Numbered from the stretch's first letter, positions 1 through 11,463 are shown. The stretch: DNA of 64,000 nucleotides from Sweltsa coloradensis (GCA_024449915.1 JAMZAV010001276.1:124001-188000), one strand, 5' to 3'. Program-made: numbers and translations. Notes: generated from the sequence alone by a model not told the origin.

Positions 1-1051
1 TATTAATGAACTTTTAAAATGTTTGATTCTTGAAAAGTCAATAACACTACCAAAACTGTTTAAAAGTACTCAACGTAATGTATTTTAAATATCCAAACAA
101 ACATTTGTACAAGTTAATGTATTTTAACCCATGATTGTATGACGCAATTTAAATGTATGTTTTATTCAAATTAATGTTCGAAAGTTTACAAATAACAATT
201 TGTAACGGCTTCTTTCAAAGGAGAGTCAAAAATCAAAATATTATTCAAAGCAGTCCACTGGAATGAGTAAGTTTAAATGTAAGTCCGTTCTTAAGAGTTC
301 TACCTTATACTTTCACCTTTGATATTCCTTTGCTATCGCTCTTGTGATTAGCTGGAAGATTGTCACTTTTGAAACAACATGGCAAAAGCAACTAAACGAT
401 CAACTTCGGTCTTTTTTTTTGCCAATGCTTCCAGTGTTAAATTCGGAAAGTAGTCCGTATCATTAGCGAAGATATACCTACATTGCATCGTTTTCGTAAA
501 TTCACCTTCGTAAAAATAGCAAATAGAGTAGTGGACTATCTATATTGTCCAGCTAAACTTAAAACAAGATAAAAAATTACATTTTAGGTCAGACCATTAT
601 CTTCCATTAACCTGTCCCCATTGAAGACCTTGCCCTTGCATCACCTTGTGTTGCGGTTGTTCATACAATCTAATAATCACTCGGACAATTCTCGAGGGTG
701 ACATTTATAACCCAAATTTATTTAAAAGATCGACATTTACAACCCTGATTCATTGAAATAGTTACATTTACATTCCTAATTTGTTGAGAAGGGTGGCTTT
801 TACAACACTATACAAAGAGATAGGGAAATAGGCCTTCTATTCAGTGTTTATTTCGCCAGCGCATTTTTTCATTCAAAATGTACAATATCAAGAAAGTTAG
901 GTCCATCCTGAAAAATCATGAAATTTTGCAAGTTGTGTTCTTGTCCACCATGGTTCAATATCTGGGTATGACATGTACATAGACCTATAGAAATTCTGCT
1001 TGAAGTATTCTTCTGCGCTAATGCACAAATGTGGACTTTTCCACCACAAAT
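1..1051. other. gene-free flank downstream of the fucosyltransferase
   Basis: A+T-rich sequence with no convincing coding exon or recognised repeat. On the minus strand it should hold the 3' UTR of the fucosyltransferase gene, whose stop codon lies at 1052-1054. Confidence 0.5.
847..852 (-). terminator. candidate polyadenylation signal of the fucosyltransferase gene
   Basis: TTTATT on the plus strand reads AATAAA on the minus strand, about 200 nt past the stop codon. It is the nearest canonical signal I saw. AATAAA is common in A+T-rich DNA, so this is only a candidate. Confidence 0.35.
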
Positions 1052-2173
1052 CTACATTTGGGTATACACGATTCGGCTGAGAGGGTGGTTCAGTTTCATA
1101 CAGATGTCACACCAGATATCCCCACCCTGAACTTCATAGTACTGCTTCCACCAGAAATACTTAGCATATTCTCTTGGATTATCATCAAGATAATGAAGAT
1201 ACTTTGCAAGATCCTTAGGACTTGCAAAATCCTTTACGTCTATATAAGATAAAGGTGGTGCAAAGTTTTTATAGTTTGCACCACCGTAAACAATTGGTAC
1301 TATATGATGATTCAACGCTCTGCCAAACTTCTCGGTTACATAGTCTGAACATAAGGAATTCTCGAATGCGAGGTAGAACTTGTACGTAGTGTCCAGCATG
1401 ATGTTACAAAAGGTGTCTGAACGACTACAGGTAAGTTTTCTTCCCCATCCGAAAATATCAACCTCAACGTAATTTGATAATTCCTCTACGTAGAGCTCTC
1501 TCTTGCTTTGGGCATTCGGATTCGAGACAAACCAAACTACCATTTTACTTTTAATTGAAATTAAATCTGGAATGTAATCTGGCATGTTGTGGAATATTGG
1601 TGTTTTCCAGACTTCAATACGGTTTGGAGGGTCGCTTGGATATTGAACGTTCAATCTTTTGATAGACACCAACGGTATGAAAACATCCGATTCTCGACGA
1701 TAGCTTATTGTCCAATTGAAAAAGTTTTTCATATTGTAAATATCTGGACGCATTGTTGGTGATTCGTGTAGAACCAGCATGTACCTTTGATGAGGACTTC
1801 GATAAGCCGGAAGATCGGTTTTTGTTGAAATACCAGTGTCGATGCCGTGAAAAAGAACGGCGTCGTATTTATCGTAAGGAAGAGTTAAATTCAGATCAAG
1901 ACGGTGAGAAAATTCACAATTTGAGTAGATACACTCTTGGAATGAGAAATTTCCATCCGTAGCACCGAAATGCTCCATGCTGAAGAAATCGTTCCATGTG
2001 AGGATTCTATGGAGTGGAGAAGTGTAAACCGGTTTGGTGCAGGTTCTGTCTTTGATGAAGCGCGAGATGAGAAGTGATTTGTTTTGTAACTTGTTTTGGG
2101 TTTTGGAGGCAACGGAAGCGAGAACAATCGTGAAGACGAAGATTCTCATATAACAATTCCCGAGGATGATCAT
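1052..2173 (-). CDS. alpha-1,3-fucosyltransferase, GT10 family
   Basis: A type II Golgi enzyme by family: it transfers fucose from GDP-fucose to N-acetylglucosamine-containing glycans. The 373-residue product has a short hydrophobic N terminus (about 2-22) that would be the signal anchor. It then has the GT10 hallmarks: R-I-L-T-W-N near 57, paired cysteines in CIYSNC, L-H-E-S-P near 138, the strongest motif F-E-N-S-L-C-S-D-Y-V-T-E-K (about 270-282, donor site), and a C-terminal W-C-D-I-C cysteine pair. Sequons NFS, NLT and NWT are present. I chose ATG 2173 because a polypyrimidine tract plus TAG acceptor (2175-2177) lies immediately before it. The open frame continues to 2347, but that extension is SINE sequence. 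Length and a single coding exon fit the family. The acceptor specificity (Lewis-type or core) cannot be told. Confidence 0.9.
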   Translation of the reverse strand: MIILGNCYMRIFVFTIVLASVASKTQNKLQNKSLLISRFIKDRTCTKPVYTSPLHRILTWNDFFSMEHFGATDGNFSFQECIYSNCEFSHRLDLNLTLPYDKYDAVLFHGIDTGISTKTDLPAYRSPHQRYMLVLHESPTMRPDIYNMKNFFNWTISYRRESDVFIPLVSIKRLNVQYPSDPPNRIEVWKTPIFHNMPDYIPDLISIKSKMVVWFVSNPNAQSKRELYVEELSNYVEVDIFGWGRKLTCSRSDTFCNIMLDTTYKFYLAFENSLCSDYVTEKFGRALNHHIVPIVYGGANYKNFAPPLSYIDVKDFASPKDLAKYLHYLDDNPREYAKYFWWKQYYEVQGGDIWCDICMKLNHPLSRIVYTQM

Positions 2174-2174
2174 C

Positions 2175-2400
2175 CTAAAAAAAAAACAGATACATGAATG
2201 AATTGTGTTCGCACTGTCCATGCCACTGATATATAAGAAATATGTCTTATTAAAAAGATCGATCTTTGGTTGATTGTCGCTCACTCGTCGATTGCATCGG
2301 GGCCTACAGGGTTGGCTTGGTCGCTTTGGTTTAATGTCCCACACCACTAAAAATCAGTTATATGACTGAGTGGGTATTATAAATTCATTTTTTTTTTTGA
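2175..2400 (-). repeat. SINE module A, minus orientation, abutting the fucosyltransferase
   Basis: The reverse complement matches copies at 55110-55440 and 62150-62380. Shared landmarks are CCCACTCAGTTATAT, CAGTGGGGGAC, AAGCGACCAAGCCAACCCTG and CGACGCAATCGACGAGTG. The copy lies just upstream of the fucosyltransferase coding exon and supplies the spurious N-terminal extension of its open frame. Confidence 0.75.
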
Positions 2401-3595
2401 ATTTATAATATGTGAAAAATAAAAGCAAATGTTACATAAAAAGGTTATTGACTCCCACATTTATAAAGGTAATAATGAACATATGGAATACTCACTACAT
2501 ACAGGACGGAACAACTCACTACAGTGATCTGTATAGGCCTATCTGGTTCTTCAGTCATAATTCCAAACATGTTTTAATTAGACCATGAACTTACAATAGT
2601 AATCAGATTCAACTTAAATTTCAACATACAGGTCGGGACGATTTTCTTATAAACTAAACCTTGGCCCCACAGACTCCATAAAAAACGACGAAGATACAAA
2701 GCACACAGCGTTTTACATCCAGCATGCACTCGATAGGCCTTTGATAGGTCTAGGCATATACGCAATGTTGCTCGGAACAACCATAGCTAATGAAATTCTC
2801 GGAACTAACAATAACTTAAAAATGATGACGTTACGAAATGAAAATGATGTTAAAGATTAGCCTAATCAAGAAATATTGTGGTGATAAAGATTAAATTGAG
2901 TGGTGATAGCAACGTAACTTAATTATTAATCAGTTATGAATTCCATGTCAAAGGGTAGAGGTAACCTCAGTCGAAAAAAACCTCTTGTCATTGTGTGCAC
3001 ATTAGAGCACACACGAAAAGTAATCATTAAGTATATTGGAATAATTTAATTAATAAGTCCAATCTGTGCAGATGCACAAGTCTTCTTACCTTTAGTGTTG
3101 CGTATTTAACCACGTACTAGTAGACATGCGATGACTATTGTGACTGAATCCTGCATTTGAGGGGTTCAGACGCGGTATTGTTTGTTTCTTGCATTTCTAA
3201 GCTTAGCTATTGTGATTACAGGAAGTGAAAGAACGTCAGAACAGCATCGAAATAAAATTTTAAGTTCTATGTTCACAATGAAAACTATTAATGAGGTATG
3301 ATGATTAAATAGAACAATGCATGTTTAAAAACTAGGTCATTCTTTTCTGACCTACCTATTGAAAATGTAGTGTCATTATGAAAGAGTGCAAATATTATTT
3401 TGTGGTGACTATTAACATCCATTATGAGAACAGAAAAACGTTGGGACCTCTTCATTTAATATATTTTAAGGATGAATCTTTGTTTCTTATCAAATTGGAA
3501 ATAATGACATAAATTTGTAAACATATTTGCTGGTGAGAAAACCAAAGGAAGAAGATAGAGAAAAAGAAAAGAAAGGAAAGGAACACGACAATAGA
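2401..3595. other. gene-free stretch
   Basis: A+T-rich spacer upstream of the fucosyltransferase. No exon with splice sites, no tRNA-like sequence and no repeat shared with the rest of the window was recognised. A 5' leader exon of the fucosyltransferase may lie here but cannot be identified. Confidence 0.4.
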
Positions 3596-4063
3596 CTATT
3601 AATGGTGACGTCACGAAACTGGTTGCCCTTAGCAACGAGAAAATCGACTCGAACAATTTTTTACGCCTGCAGTAACCAAATACAGCAATACTTCATAGAC
3701 TCGTAACTTGAACATAATAACTATTAACACTAAAGGACTATGTTAAAATTGTAGTAAACCTATGATTTGATTATCAAATTACTAGGAATCTGAAAGAGAA
3801 GTTAATCTATGCTTTAAATATATTCTAAAATATACAAACATAACCTACAAACTAGGCCATTCATGAAATTCAAGTGATTATATATTTCCCTGGTTGTAAT
3901 TGTGTCGAAAAAATAAAGACATCGATAAAAGTGTAAAGATACCTTTGAGAGACTTCGTCGAAAAAACCTCGAACGAATGGGAACGAAAGTGTGTTTGGAG
4001 TCAATACTGGCCGTTGCTACGCGTTGCCATGGGCGGCCATGATGGAATGACGTCACACTAAAA
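3596..4063 (-). mobile_element. MITE with TGACGTCA-containing imperfect terminal inverted repeats
   Basis: One end carries GTGACGTCAC followed by GGTTGCCCTTAGCAACG. The other end, read inward on the opposite strand, carries GTGACGTCATTCC then CCCATGGCAACGCGTAGCAACG. A second copy lies inverted at 10287-10630. About 0.45 kb, with no coding capacity. Confidence 0.65.
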
Positions 4064-4520
4064 GTGTCTCCAGGTGAAGCGTCAGGCATGGCTATAGTAT
4101 TTGCCACGTTTAGAAGTAAAGTACCAAATAGGTAATTTATTCATTGGGTTGTCAAGACAGATTTGAGATCTTGTGCTAAAACGTCACTTACTGATGCAGT
4201 TTGTCGCCAGCCACCGGGTCAGTTGTCTGGCAAACCGGGTGACTAAACGATCAGTATACCCTTCGTTCAGTGTGACAGTGTCGAGACTATATTGTTCAGG
4301 AGAATTTATTTTCGAACATACTGTAAACGCGTTACTTATCTTTTCCTATTAAAGAGAAGAATAGAAGGGTAAGCCTGTGGTGGTCAACCAAAGTACATTA
4401 GAAGATCACTGTTTTCGTGTTGATTGACAGGTAGGCCAATAAACGTCGCACTCCCGCAGTGCTGAGTGGCTTTGACTGATTGTGCCTCACTATGTTATTC
4501 TCCAGATCTTCATTTTATCA

Positions 4521-4830
4521 CCACTGCTTTTCCCTCAAAGAAACTAAATTTACAAAGAGGCCGACTCATGTACCAATTATACCTTCGTCAAAAAGCCGGA
4601 CCTACCACATCCTTACGCGTGCCTCGATGTTGCCAAATAGAACTCGCTTCAAACACGACACATTTAAATTGCTTTTCTATTGTGTTGAAAGCAGTGGAGC
4701 CTCCTTATCGGCAACGCTGACCGAAGTCTGTAACGGCGGTCAAGAGGAATTAAGGGTTGACAGCTTTACAAGACTACTTATTCCGCTTGAATGAAGAGCG
4801 GCGAAATAGGCAATGGTGGTAAATTGAAGA
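4521..4830 (+). repeat. dispersed repeat R1
   Basis: Begins near CCCTCAAAGAAACTAAATTT and ends near GAATGAAGAGCGGCGAAATA. Related copies lie at 9028-9600 (plus, rearranged) and 17198-17765 (minus, interrupted by a MITE). The short ORFs in the three copies resemble each other only because the DNA is shared. Class unknown. Confidence 0.65.
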
Positions 4831-4944
4831 TCCCCGCTGTACCTAACGTGACAAATACTATAGCCGACTGCGATAGACCTGGGGGGCCGAGAGTTTGGTG
4901 GAACCTCCCACCCGAGTGTTCACGAGACAGACATGTACACGGAA

Positions 4945-5326
4945 CGCTCGAAAGCACTCAAATTCAGATGTAACACGCTCTGGAGAAAATTTGAAACGAC
5001 ACACGAGAATTTTAAAATGCTCAAGACACAGATATTTTTATTCAGAAGAACATACAACAAACAGAATAGATGTATGTAATAAACCCTTGTATACACCATC
5101 GTTACGCATAAAGTCGACGCAACGGGAAAAAGAAGAGGTTGTTCCCGCCGCGTTGACTTTACGCTTAACCATGATGAATAGTAGGGTTTATTACATGAAG
5201 CAATTCTGTTTGTTGTATGTTCTTCTGAATAAAAATATCCGTGTTTTGTGTTTTTTTGAATTCATGTATGTCAATTCAATTTTTCTCCAGAACGTTGCAC
5301 ATTTGAATTTGAGTGCTTATGGGCGT
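4945..5326. mobile_element. foldback element
   Basis: Two arms of about 160 bp face each other. Landmarks are CAGATATTTTTATTCAGAAG on the left and CTTCTGAATAAAAATATCCG on the right, with TGTAATAAACCC and GGGTTTATTACA further in. The centre carries CCCGCCGCGTTGA. Probably a non-autonomous foldback or MITE element. It lies just downstream of lysozyme A. Confidence 0.7.
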
Positions 5327-5429
5327 GCCAAGGTCATAATTGTCTAGTGAAGACTCTTAAATGCATGATACAGGTGAATAATATTATTCTTTACTTAAAT
5401 GTCCCAAAGGTGTTCGTGTAAAGATGTGT

Positions 5430-8376
5430 TCAGCCAAAGCATCTGGAGAGGTCGGGGAGGTACGAGTTATTGCATGAATATCTCCAGCCGTACCACGCGG
5501 CGAAGCCTAGCTCTTGGTAAACCCTCTTGGCGCAGCGGATGTCGTCGGTGATGTCAGGGTCCATCAAATCTGCAACAAACATGAGTGTCACTGGCCCTAG
5601 CAGAGTTTAAAGGGGTCATTGTAATGTTAGTTGACCATAATGATATATGCTTTTCGACTACATGTATAAACTTTATAACAGCCTCTGTGTGCACTTTTCC
5701 CTTTCCACTTTTTTTTAAATCGCGAGAGGGGAACGAGGCAGGCATCGGCTAAGAAGGGTCGCGTTAATTGACTGTATTCAAGTGAGCGAGCTTGGGAGCG
5801 AACATGTTTTTTTTCTACCGGCCTTCGCTCATTTCAGATCTATTGTGATGAAAATAATTTACGCAGCAATTTTTTTTTATAATTGCAAATATTTAATAAC
5901 GTGGTTCAAATGTGTAGCTTGAGCTAGTGTCTACGATCCAAACTGACTGAAATATATAACTATTATTATATTATTATATAATATTATTATATTATAGAAT
6001 CATTATCCGTAACTGAGTCAGTTTTTATCGTAGAATTTCGACGAAAAAACGAAATTTAAGACACAGGCTTAATATTTTAACAACGTTATTAGATATTTGC
6101 AAATAAACAAAAAATATTTTAAAAAATTAATAGAACATTAGAACAATTAAGAGAATACAGCAGATAGAAAACCTTCAGCCATTAGCTTTGAAGATGGTCT
6201 ATTTTACGACTACACGCGACAACCCTTAGCAGTTACCCCTCTCTTGCATTTACAGTAGAGTGGGGGAACAATTGAGGGAGGAAAAGTGCGCACACAGAGC
6301 CTGTTATAGAGAATTTGTCTGGATCTAAAATCTACAGAAACATTTAATTTATGAACTTAACTTTCTTCTAGGTATATTAGATGATTCAAATCTGATTCAA
6401 ATGGACAATATATTGTTCACGATGAAATTCTTCAGTAATACTCAAGAATCTTTGAACATTTACAACCACAAGGAGGTAAACAGGTGGGAAATCACCCCCT
6501 CTTTAAACACACTCAATTTGAGACACATATGCTCATACCTAGACTCACAGTCAGCACACAAGACAAACAAACCTGAGCAACGCATGTTACATTTAGAACC
6601 AGCAGGACCTGACGTAGTGCACCAGTGATTCTCATTTATCTGAAACAAATCCATGTTGTTAATGACAACGCACCTTTGCCAGACAGATTTCTTATATTGT
6701 TATTATTAAAGTCATTATTTCTATGATTACTAATAAATTGCACTATATACATGATTAATTCTATAAAAAAATACTTAGAAAAAACACACAATTATGGTAG
6801 TAAGAAAAAGAGAAGAGCACCTTGGCACAATTAATGCTTTTCTGTCAGACTTCACCGAAACTAAAATCTTTATCACATTTTAATGATCTCTTCTTCCTAA
6901 TACTATTCATAAAACTATTTTTGATGAAAACTAACGCATTGGATCATTGCATCTTAATACCTGAAAGAGGCCAAAGTCGTAGCTTCCATCTACATTTGGT
7001 CCACCAATGGCTTCAACGTTGAACGAGCTTTCAAATTCGGCTAAACAAACCCCTAAAAAATAAAGAAAACACAACATTAATTAGTGAACAACTTATTCCT
7101 TACTTATTAGTAATGGTAATAGTAATGTGTATTTGATTCATATATATTTGTTAGGAATTATCATAAAACTTAACAATTAACTGACAACACTTTAAACTAA
7201 CAAAATCGAGGCGTTTATTACAAAAATAGTCAATTTCCAGAATCACCAATTTCTAACTCATACCATAGAAAAATTCGTATTTTTGTTGGGAATAATACTA
7301 TCATAAAAGTTTTGACAAAAACAACGTATGTCACATGTTAAGGCTTGAAAACCAACATTTTTTTTTTACAAAAACAACCAAAGTCCCCTTTTTAGCTTTA
7401 ATTGCGGTGCATTTAGGTGACACTGTCCAGATGTTCTATGTTGGAACTATAGACATATCCTATAAATTCCATAGAACTTTCTGGAACACTACCTGAACAA
7501 AAATGCTTACTTTTTTTCTTTTCTTTTACAAAAACAGCCAATGTCCAAATAACATATTGCAGGTGATCAATTAAACTTCATACCATCCTTAATTAATGTA
7601 TTCAAATTCAAATTTTTGGATTTAACTGTGTATCTTGATGATAGTTTTTATTTTTGCTATGACATTTTGTCATAGTATCTCCCAAAAGGCCAACACAACA
7701 CTTTGGACTTTGGTTGTTGTGTTGGTGAAACGCCTCAATTAACTTTTTTTTGCACATAGATACAAAGTGTGCGCACAGCAATTGTTGGCAAAGCTCATTT
7801 TTTAGCTAGATCATATTCATCCTTGTTATAGTGTGTGCCACCAACAGGACGAACAAACTATGCCCACAAAGAACGGATTATTTGACAAAAGGAGCGGCAT
7901 GTAAAACACTTGTAAGTCGTGTTTTCCTTTGAATTGCCCACATACTAATAGTTCCTCGGATGTTGCCAAATTGTTGCTTTGCAGGTGAAGAAGATTTTAG
8001 AGCGCGATTTTTAAAAACGATACGATACGAAAGGGGTCAAGAACATGCCAAGTATTGTTCTGGCAACTGTGTAGAATTTCAAATGGAAGGGTGGTCTTGT
8101 CCAGGTATTCGGACACAAAGACGCACCCACTTATTCCGCCTGAATGCCAGGAGATTAGATGTCCCGTAGAAGGCACAGACTATGCGAATATCTTTTCAAC
8201 TGTCCCTCGTTCATAAGTGACCTATACTTACAGTCGTTGATGTGCGCCCTGTTCATCCCCCTCTTAACCAGCTCCACAGCCAGCTCACATGTCGAGAAGA
8301 TGAACTTGTTAGGTATTGGAATCCGAATCAGAAAGGCAGGAATAAGAGCAAAGCTTACAAGAGTTTTTGCAATCAT
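5430..8376 (-). CDS. C-type lysozyme (copy A), four coding exons
   Basis: Secreted muramidase that cleaves the beta-1,4 bond between N-acetylmuramic acid and N-acetylglucosamine of peptidoglycan. Exons on the minus strand: 8376-8232 (the exon itself begins at acceptor 8409), 7052-6961, 6639-6573 and 5569-5430. All junctions are GT-AG and phases fit (1, 0, 1). The 147-residue product has a hydrophobic leader (1-21) and then the whole family fold. Catalytic Glu is E56 in A-E-F-E-S-S-F-N and catalytic Asp is D74 in D-G-S-Y-D-F-G, so both key residues are kept. All eight structural cysteines are present (30, 51, 86, 96, 100, 114, 134, 145). C-terminal landmarks are D-D-I-R-C-A-K and A-W-Y-G-W-R. 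The frame is open 5' of the ATG as far as the acceptor at 8409, so a longer N terminus through an upstream exon is possible. The likely role is digestion or antibacterial defence. Confidence 0.93.
5770..6400. other. intron 3 of lysozyme A
   Basis: A+T-rich intronic sequence with a short TTATTATAT run near 5958-5993. No further exon or repeat was recognised. Confidence 0.5.
7060..8230. other. intron 1 of lysozyme A
   Basis: About 1.2 kb between the signal exon and the Glu-bearing exon. It contains a short R1-like scrap around 7960-8150 (ATGTTGCCAAAT and ACTTATTCCGCCTGAATG) but no coding exon. Confidence 0.5.
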
Positions 8377-8469
8377 ATCATGAGCGGGTTCTGGACCAGG
8401 CCTGCCTAGCTGTAATAATACAAACAGTATGTTGGAGCTCTTGAGCTACATTCGTGAATTAGAACTAGG

Positions 8470-8580
8470 AGACAGAAATATTATTTTTTTTCTTTTCTTT
8501 TTTCTTATTTGATGATTTTTTATTTTTTCTATTTTTTTATTTCTTTTTTCTTTTTTCTTTTCTTCCCCCCCCCCCCCTTA
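8470..8580. repeat. T/C-rich low-complexity tract
   Basis: Almost pure T with scattered C, ending in a run of C. An ORF on the plus strand here is compositional only. Confidence 0.85.
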
Positions 8581-8729
8581 TATTTTTACATTAATTTATT
8601 GCTTCTCATATATTTTTTGAATTTATTATTACCAAAATTATATTGTTGCAAGATTAGTATTTCAAATATTTACTATGTAATTATTAGATTTATTTAAAAA
8701 TTATTACAACTCATTAACCCGGAAACGTA

Positions 8730-8865
8730 TATGTTAAAAACCAGACAACTGAACTTTATCCTGGGTTACTTACCTGGGCCGATGCTTGAATAAGGAGACG
8801 GAGTGTCTGAAATATAGCAAATTTTAAGTAAGAAACCCAGGTTAAAGTTCAATTCAGTGGTTTTT
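8730..8865. repeat. small imperfect inverted repeat
   Basis: AACTTTATCCTGGGTTACTT on the left is mirrored by AAGTAAGAAACCCAGGTTAAAG on the right, followed by CAGTGGTTTTTA mirroring TAAAAACCAG. A foldback of about 130 bp. Confidence 0.55.
8774..8806 (-). other. candidate 33-nt mini-exon upstream of lysozyme A
   Basis: On the minus strand a TTTCAG acceptor and a CAG/GTAAGT donor bracket 33 nt that are open in phase 0. They could join the exon starting at 8409, which is also open in phase 0 up to the lysozyme ATG. Joined, they would add T-L-R-L-L-I-Q-A-S-A-Q in front. The flanks are inverted repeats (GTTACTTACCTGGG against AAGTAAGAAACCCAGG), so it may instead be a chance site inside a foldback element. 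Confidence 0.3.
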
Positions 8866-8870
8866 ATAAT

Positions 8871-8935
8871 ATATTTATTTAGTTGTCCTCCTTTGTTAAT
8901 CAGTTTTTTAACAATAGGATAGACGTTAAAAAAAA
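8871..8935 (+). repeat. retroposon tail R2
   Basis: Carries the conserved 3' tail TGTCCTCCTTTGTTAATCAG followed by ATAGGATAGACGTTAAA and then a simple repeat. Related tails lie at 22952-23042, 28500-28730, 29540-29700, 31655-31810 and 56137-56330. A fixed 3' end followed by A-rich or (AAAT)n sequence is typical of a SINE or LINE tail. Confidence 0.7.
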
Positions 8936-8939
8936 AAAA

Positions 8940-8991
<52 letters not shown>

Positions 8992-8992
8992 T
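8936..8992. repeat. (ATA)n microsatellite
   Basis: A run of A followed by about 15 uninterrupted AAT/ATA units and another A run, placed as the 3' tail of the R2 copy. Confidence 0.95.
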
Positions 8993-9027
8993 ATGTAAAA
9001 TTCAGTTCTTGAATTTGTGTGCAGTGC

Positions 9028-9600
9028 TAATCCCTCAAAGAAACTAAATTTACAAACAGGCCGACTCGTGTAAAGTCTAAGACAGCATTAAAGTCCCACA
9101 ACTTTCATACAAAGACGCATTATTGGACAAAAGAAGCAACCCTTGTAGTCAATTTAACGCCTATTAACTCTGGAAATGACTGCTTCTAAACTGTTTCACG
9201 ATGTTGCCAAATCGCCAAAATGCTTTCTGTCAATACTTACAATAGCTTATAACAGGTATATTGACAACTGTGTAAGAGGCGGCGGGTGGAGTAGGACCCC
9301 TGGAGATTGACATCAACCCTTTTTCCGCTTGGCTGATTTGGAGAAATGGGACTTTATCTGTCCTAGATTTTACCAATTATACCGTTGTCAAAACCGGGAC
9401 CTACCACTTGGATAACGCGTGGCTCTACGTTGCCAAATAGAACTCGCTTCAAACACGACACATTTAAATTGCTTTTCTATTGTGTTGAAAGAGTGGCGCC
9501 TCCTCATCGACAACGCTGAACGCGCGTGCCATCAGGCATTAAGGGTTGACAGGCTACAAGACTATACTTATTCCGCTCGAATGAAGAGCGGCGAAATAAG
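9028..9600 (+). repeat. dispersed repeat R1, rearranged copy
   Basis: The 5' part (9028-9070, CCCTCAAAGAAACTAAATTT) and the 3' part (9372-9600, GATGTTGCC-like to GAAGAGCGGCGAAATA) match the copy at 4521-4830, but about 300 bp of different sequence lies between them. Confidence 0.6.
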
Positions 9601-9676
9601 TACTGCCCACAAATACAGGGTCAGCTCTATAACGTAGGAAGGGGTAAAATGTTTATTGACTAAAATTTAGGTGTTA

Positions 9677-10888
9677 TCTTAGGGTGTATTCCAAAACGCG
9701 CTTTGCCCAGTCTAGAACGAGCTTCACACGCTTCCCCGAGAAGTCCGAGTAGTCGAGCACTATACTGTGATTCAGATAAGGTGGCGGTCGCCGAGGGATC
9801 GCAGCACTGTCGTGCTCGCACTATGGCCACAGGATCGGCAAAAAGTAAATAAAATAGCGGTCTCTAAAACTGCTTTCGGAGAAAAACACGACTATTTTAA
9901 AGTATATCCTAAAAATAAAGTATTTATGAAGTGTACGAATAAAATCAAGACATTTTAATGCTCCTAAACATTGACATCACATCTGGCGAGGTTGGCATTA
10001 TAAACAGCTGGAACTTTGGACACACCATTACCAACAAGGCAAAAAAAACTTTCGTAATCGTGATTACTTAAAATCATTATTTCTCTAAAATACTGACTCT
10101 TGTGGGACGAACTACTTTATTCACAGCTTATAAAATGTTGATTTGTGTGATAAAATATCACGATAACATGACCAAATACGGTAGGCCCTACCTTATGCCA
10201 GTTGTGTGTAAATTGTCAACGTTGGCGTCCGTGCTCTCGCTTGACCTTGACGGCCGCCAGCTTATCTGATTCAACCTATAGACACTATTAGTGTGACGTC
10301 ATTCCACCATGGCCGCCCATGGCAACGCATAGCAACGACCACTTTTGACTCCAAACACGATTTATCACCCATAAGAAACCAATGGGTGGTATTTTCGGCG
10401 AAGCCTCTCAAGGTATCTTTTAAGACCTAGTATTTTTATAATCAAATTATAGGTCTACTTTTATCATGAACATAACACAAAAATGATAAGCCTTTGTATA
10501 ATATTGTACAAGTCTATGAAGTATTGTTGCATTTGGTTACTGCAGGCGTCAAAGTTTGTAATGAGTCGATTTTCTTTGTTGCTACGGGCAACCAGTTGCG
10601 TGACGTAATGGTGGGTAATCAAAATGGCGGCAACTGAAGACACAGGTCCAAAACAAAACTCCAAAGGCGGGAGAAAACGGAAGTGACCTAATTTGACTGT
10701 AAGTTAAAAATGTGATTGTTGCTTAAATAACCAATATTAACAACACATTTCAGAGTTGACAGTTTTAAACTAGAAATTATGTACACTTTTTTTATACGCT
10801 TCGCCCATTCCGAAACACGGAGTGCTTTCTTATACTTCTACCCTCCATATTGGCGCACCCAAAGCTCGTTTCGGAACACACCCTAAGA
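9677..10888. mobile_element. 1.2-kb element with terminal inverted repeats, containing a nested MITE
   Basis: The left end reads TTAGGGTGTATTCCAAAACG. The right end, reverse-complemented, reads TTAGGGTGTGTTCCGAAACG. The inner parts continue to pair with mismatches (GCGCTTTGC against GAGCTTTGG). The TGACGTCA MITE sits inside. No transposase ORF, so non-autonomous. Confidence 0.65.
10287..10630 (+). mobile_element. TGACGTCA MITE, second copy
   Basis: Begins GTGACGTCATTCCACCATGG, carries CCCATGGCAACGCATAGCAACG, and ends with TTGCTACGGGCAACCAGTTG and GTGACGTAATGG. It is inverted relative to the copy at 3596-4063. Confidence 0.65.
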
Positions 10889-11078
10889 ATGGGCGGTTAC
10901 GCAAGTGTCTAGTACATCACTAATTAGTAGTTCAGCATCATTTACATTCAGACACAACCCCTCCCCTAATGCTCCACTCCAAGGTCAACTGGATCTTCTC
11001 TTACCGGAGGTATAGCGGCTTGTGCCCGTCAGCGAAGCCAAGCGGAAATCGAGTGGACCTTGCCACCACTCTGTGGAG

Positions 11079-11362
11079 AGCCTAGATAAGCTAACACCAG
11101 AGAGTGGCATACAGTGCTTCCGGCCGCCATTTTTTTGCCAAATCATTTTTTAGTTTCGTCAACTGCGGTAAAAGTAAACAAATTTGGCTTGAAACAGACG
11201 TTAAAAAGTTAATCTGTGTAGGCCACATTTCTTTTTCAAGTGTGTTTCAAGCCACATTCGTTTGCTTTACTACAGCTGACGAAACTAAAAAATGATTTGG
11301 CAAAAACATGGCTGCCGGAAGTACTGTATGGCCACTCTCTGGTGTTAGCTTATCTAGACTCT
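11079..11362. mobile_element. MITE with about 85-bp terminal inverted repeats
   Basis: Left arm CTAGATAAGCTAACACCAGA through TTTTTTAGTTTCGTCAAC. Right arm GCTGACGAAACTAAAAAATG through TCTGGTGTTAGCTTATCTAG. The arms are nearly perfect complements with a loop of about 110 bp. No ORF of note. Confidence 0.85.
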
Positions 11363-11463
11363 CTACACTCTAGCGCTCTTGATGCTTTCTGACGGGAACG
11401 CACGGAACCTTCAACCTAATGAGTGTGGCTTGTGCTTCAGGGAGTTAAGCTGTGTTGTTAGTA

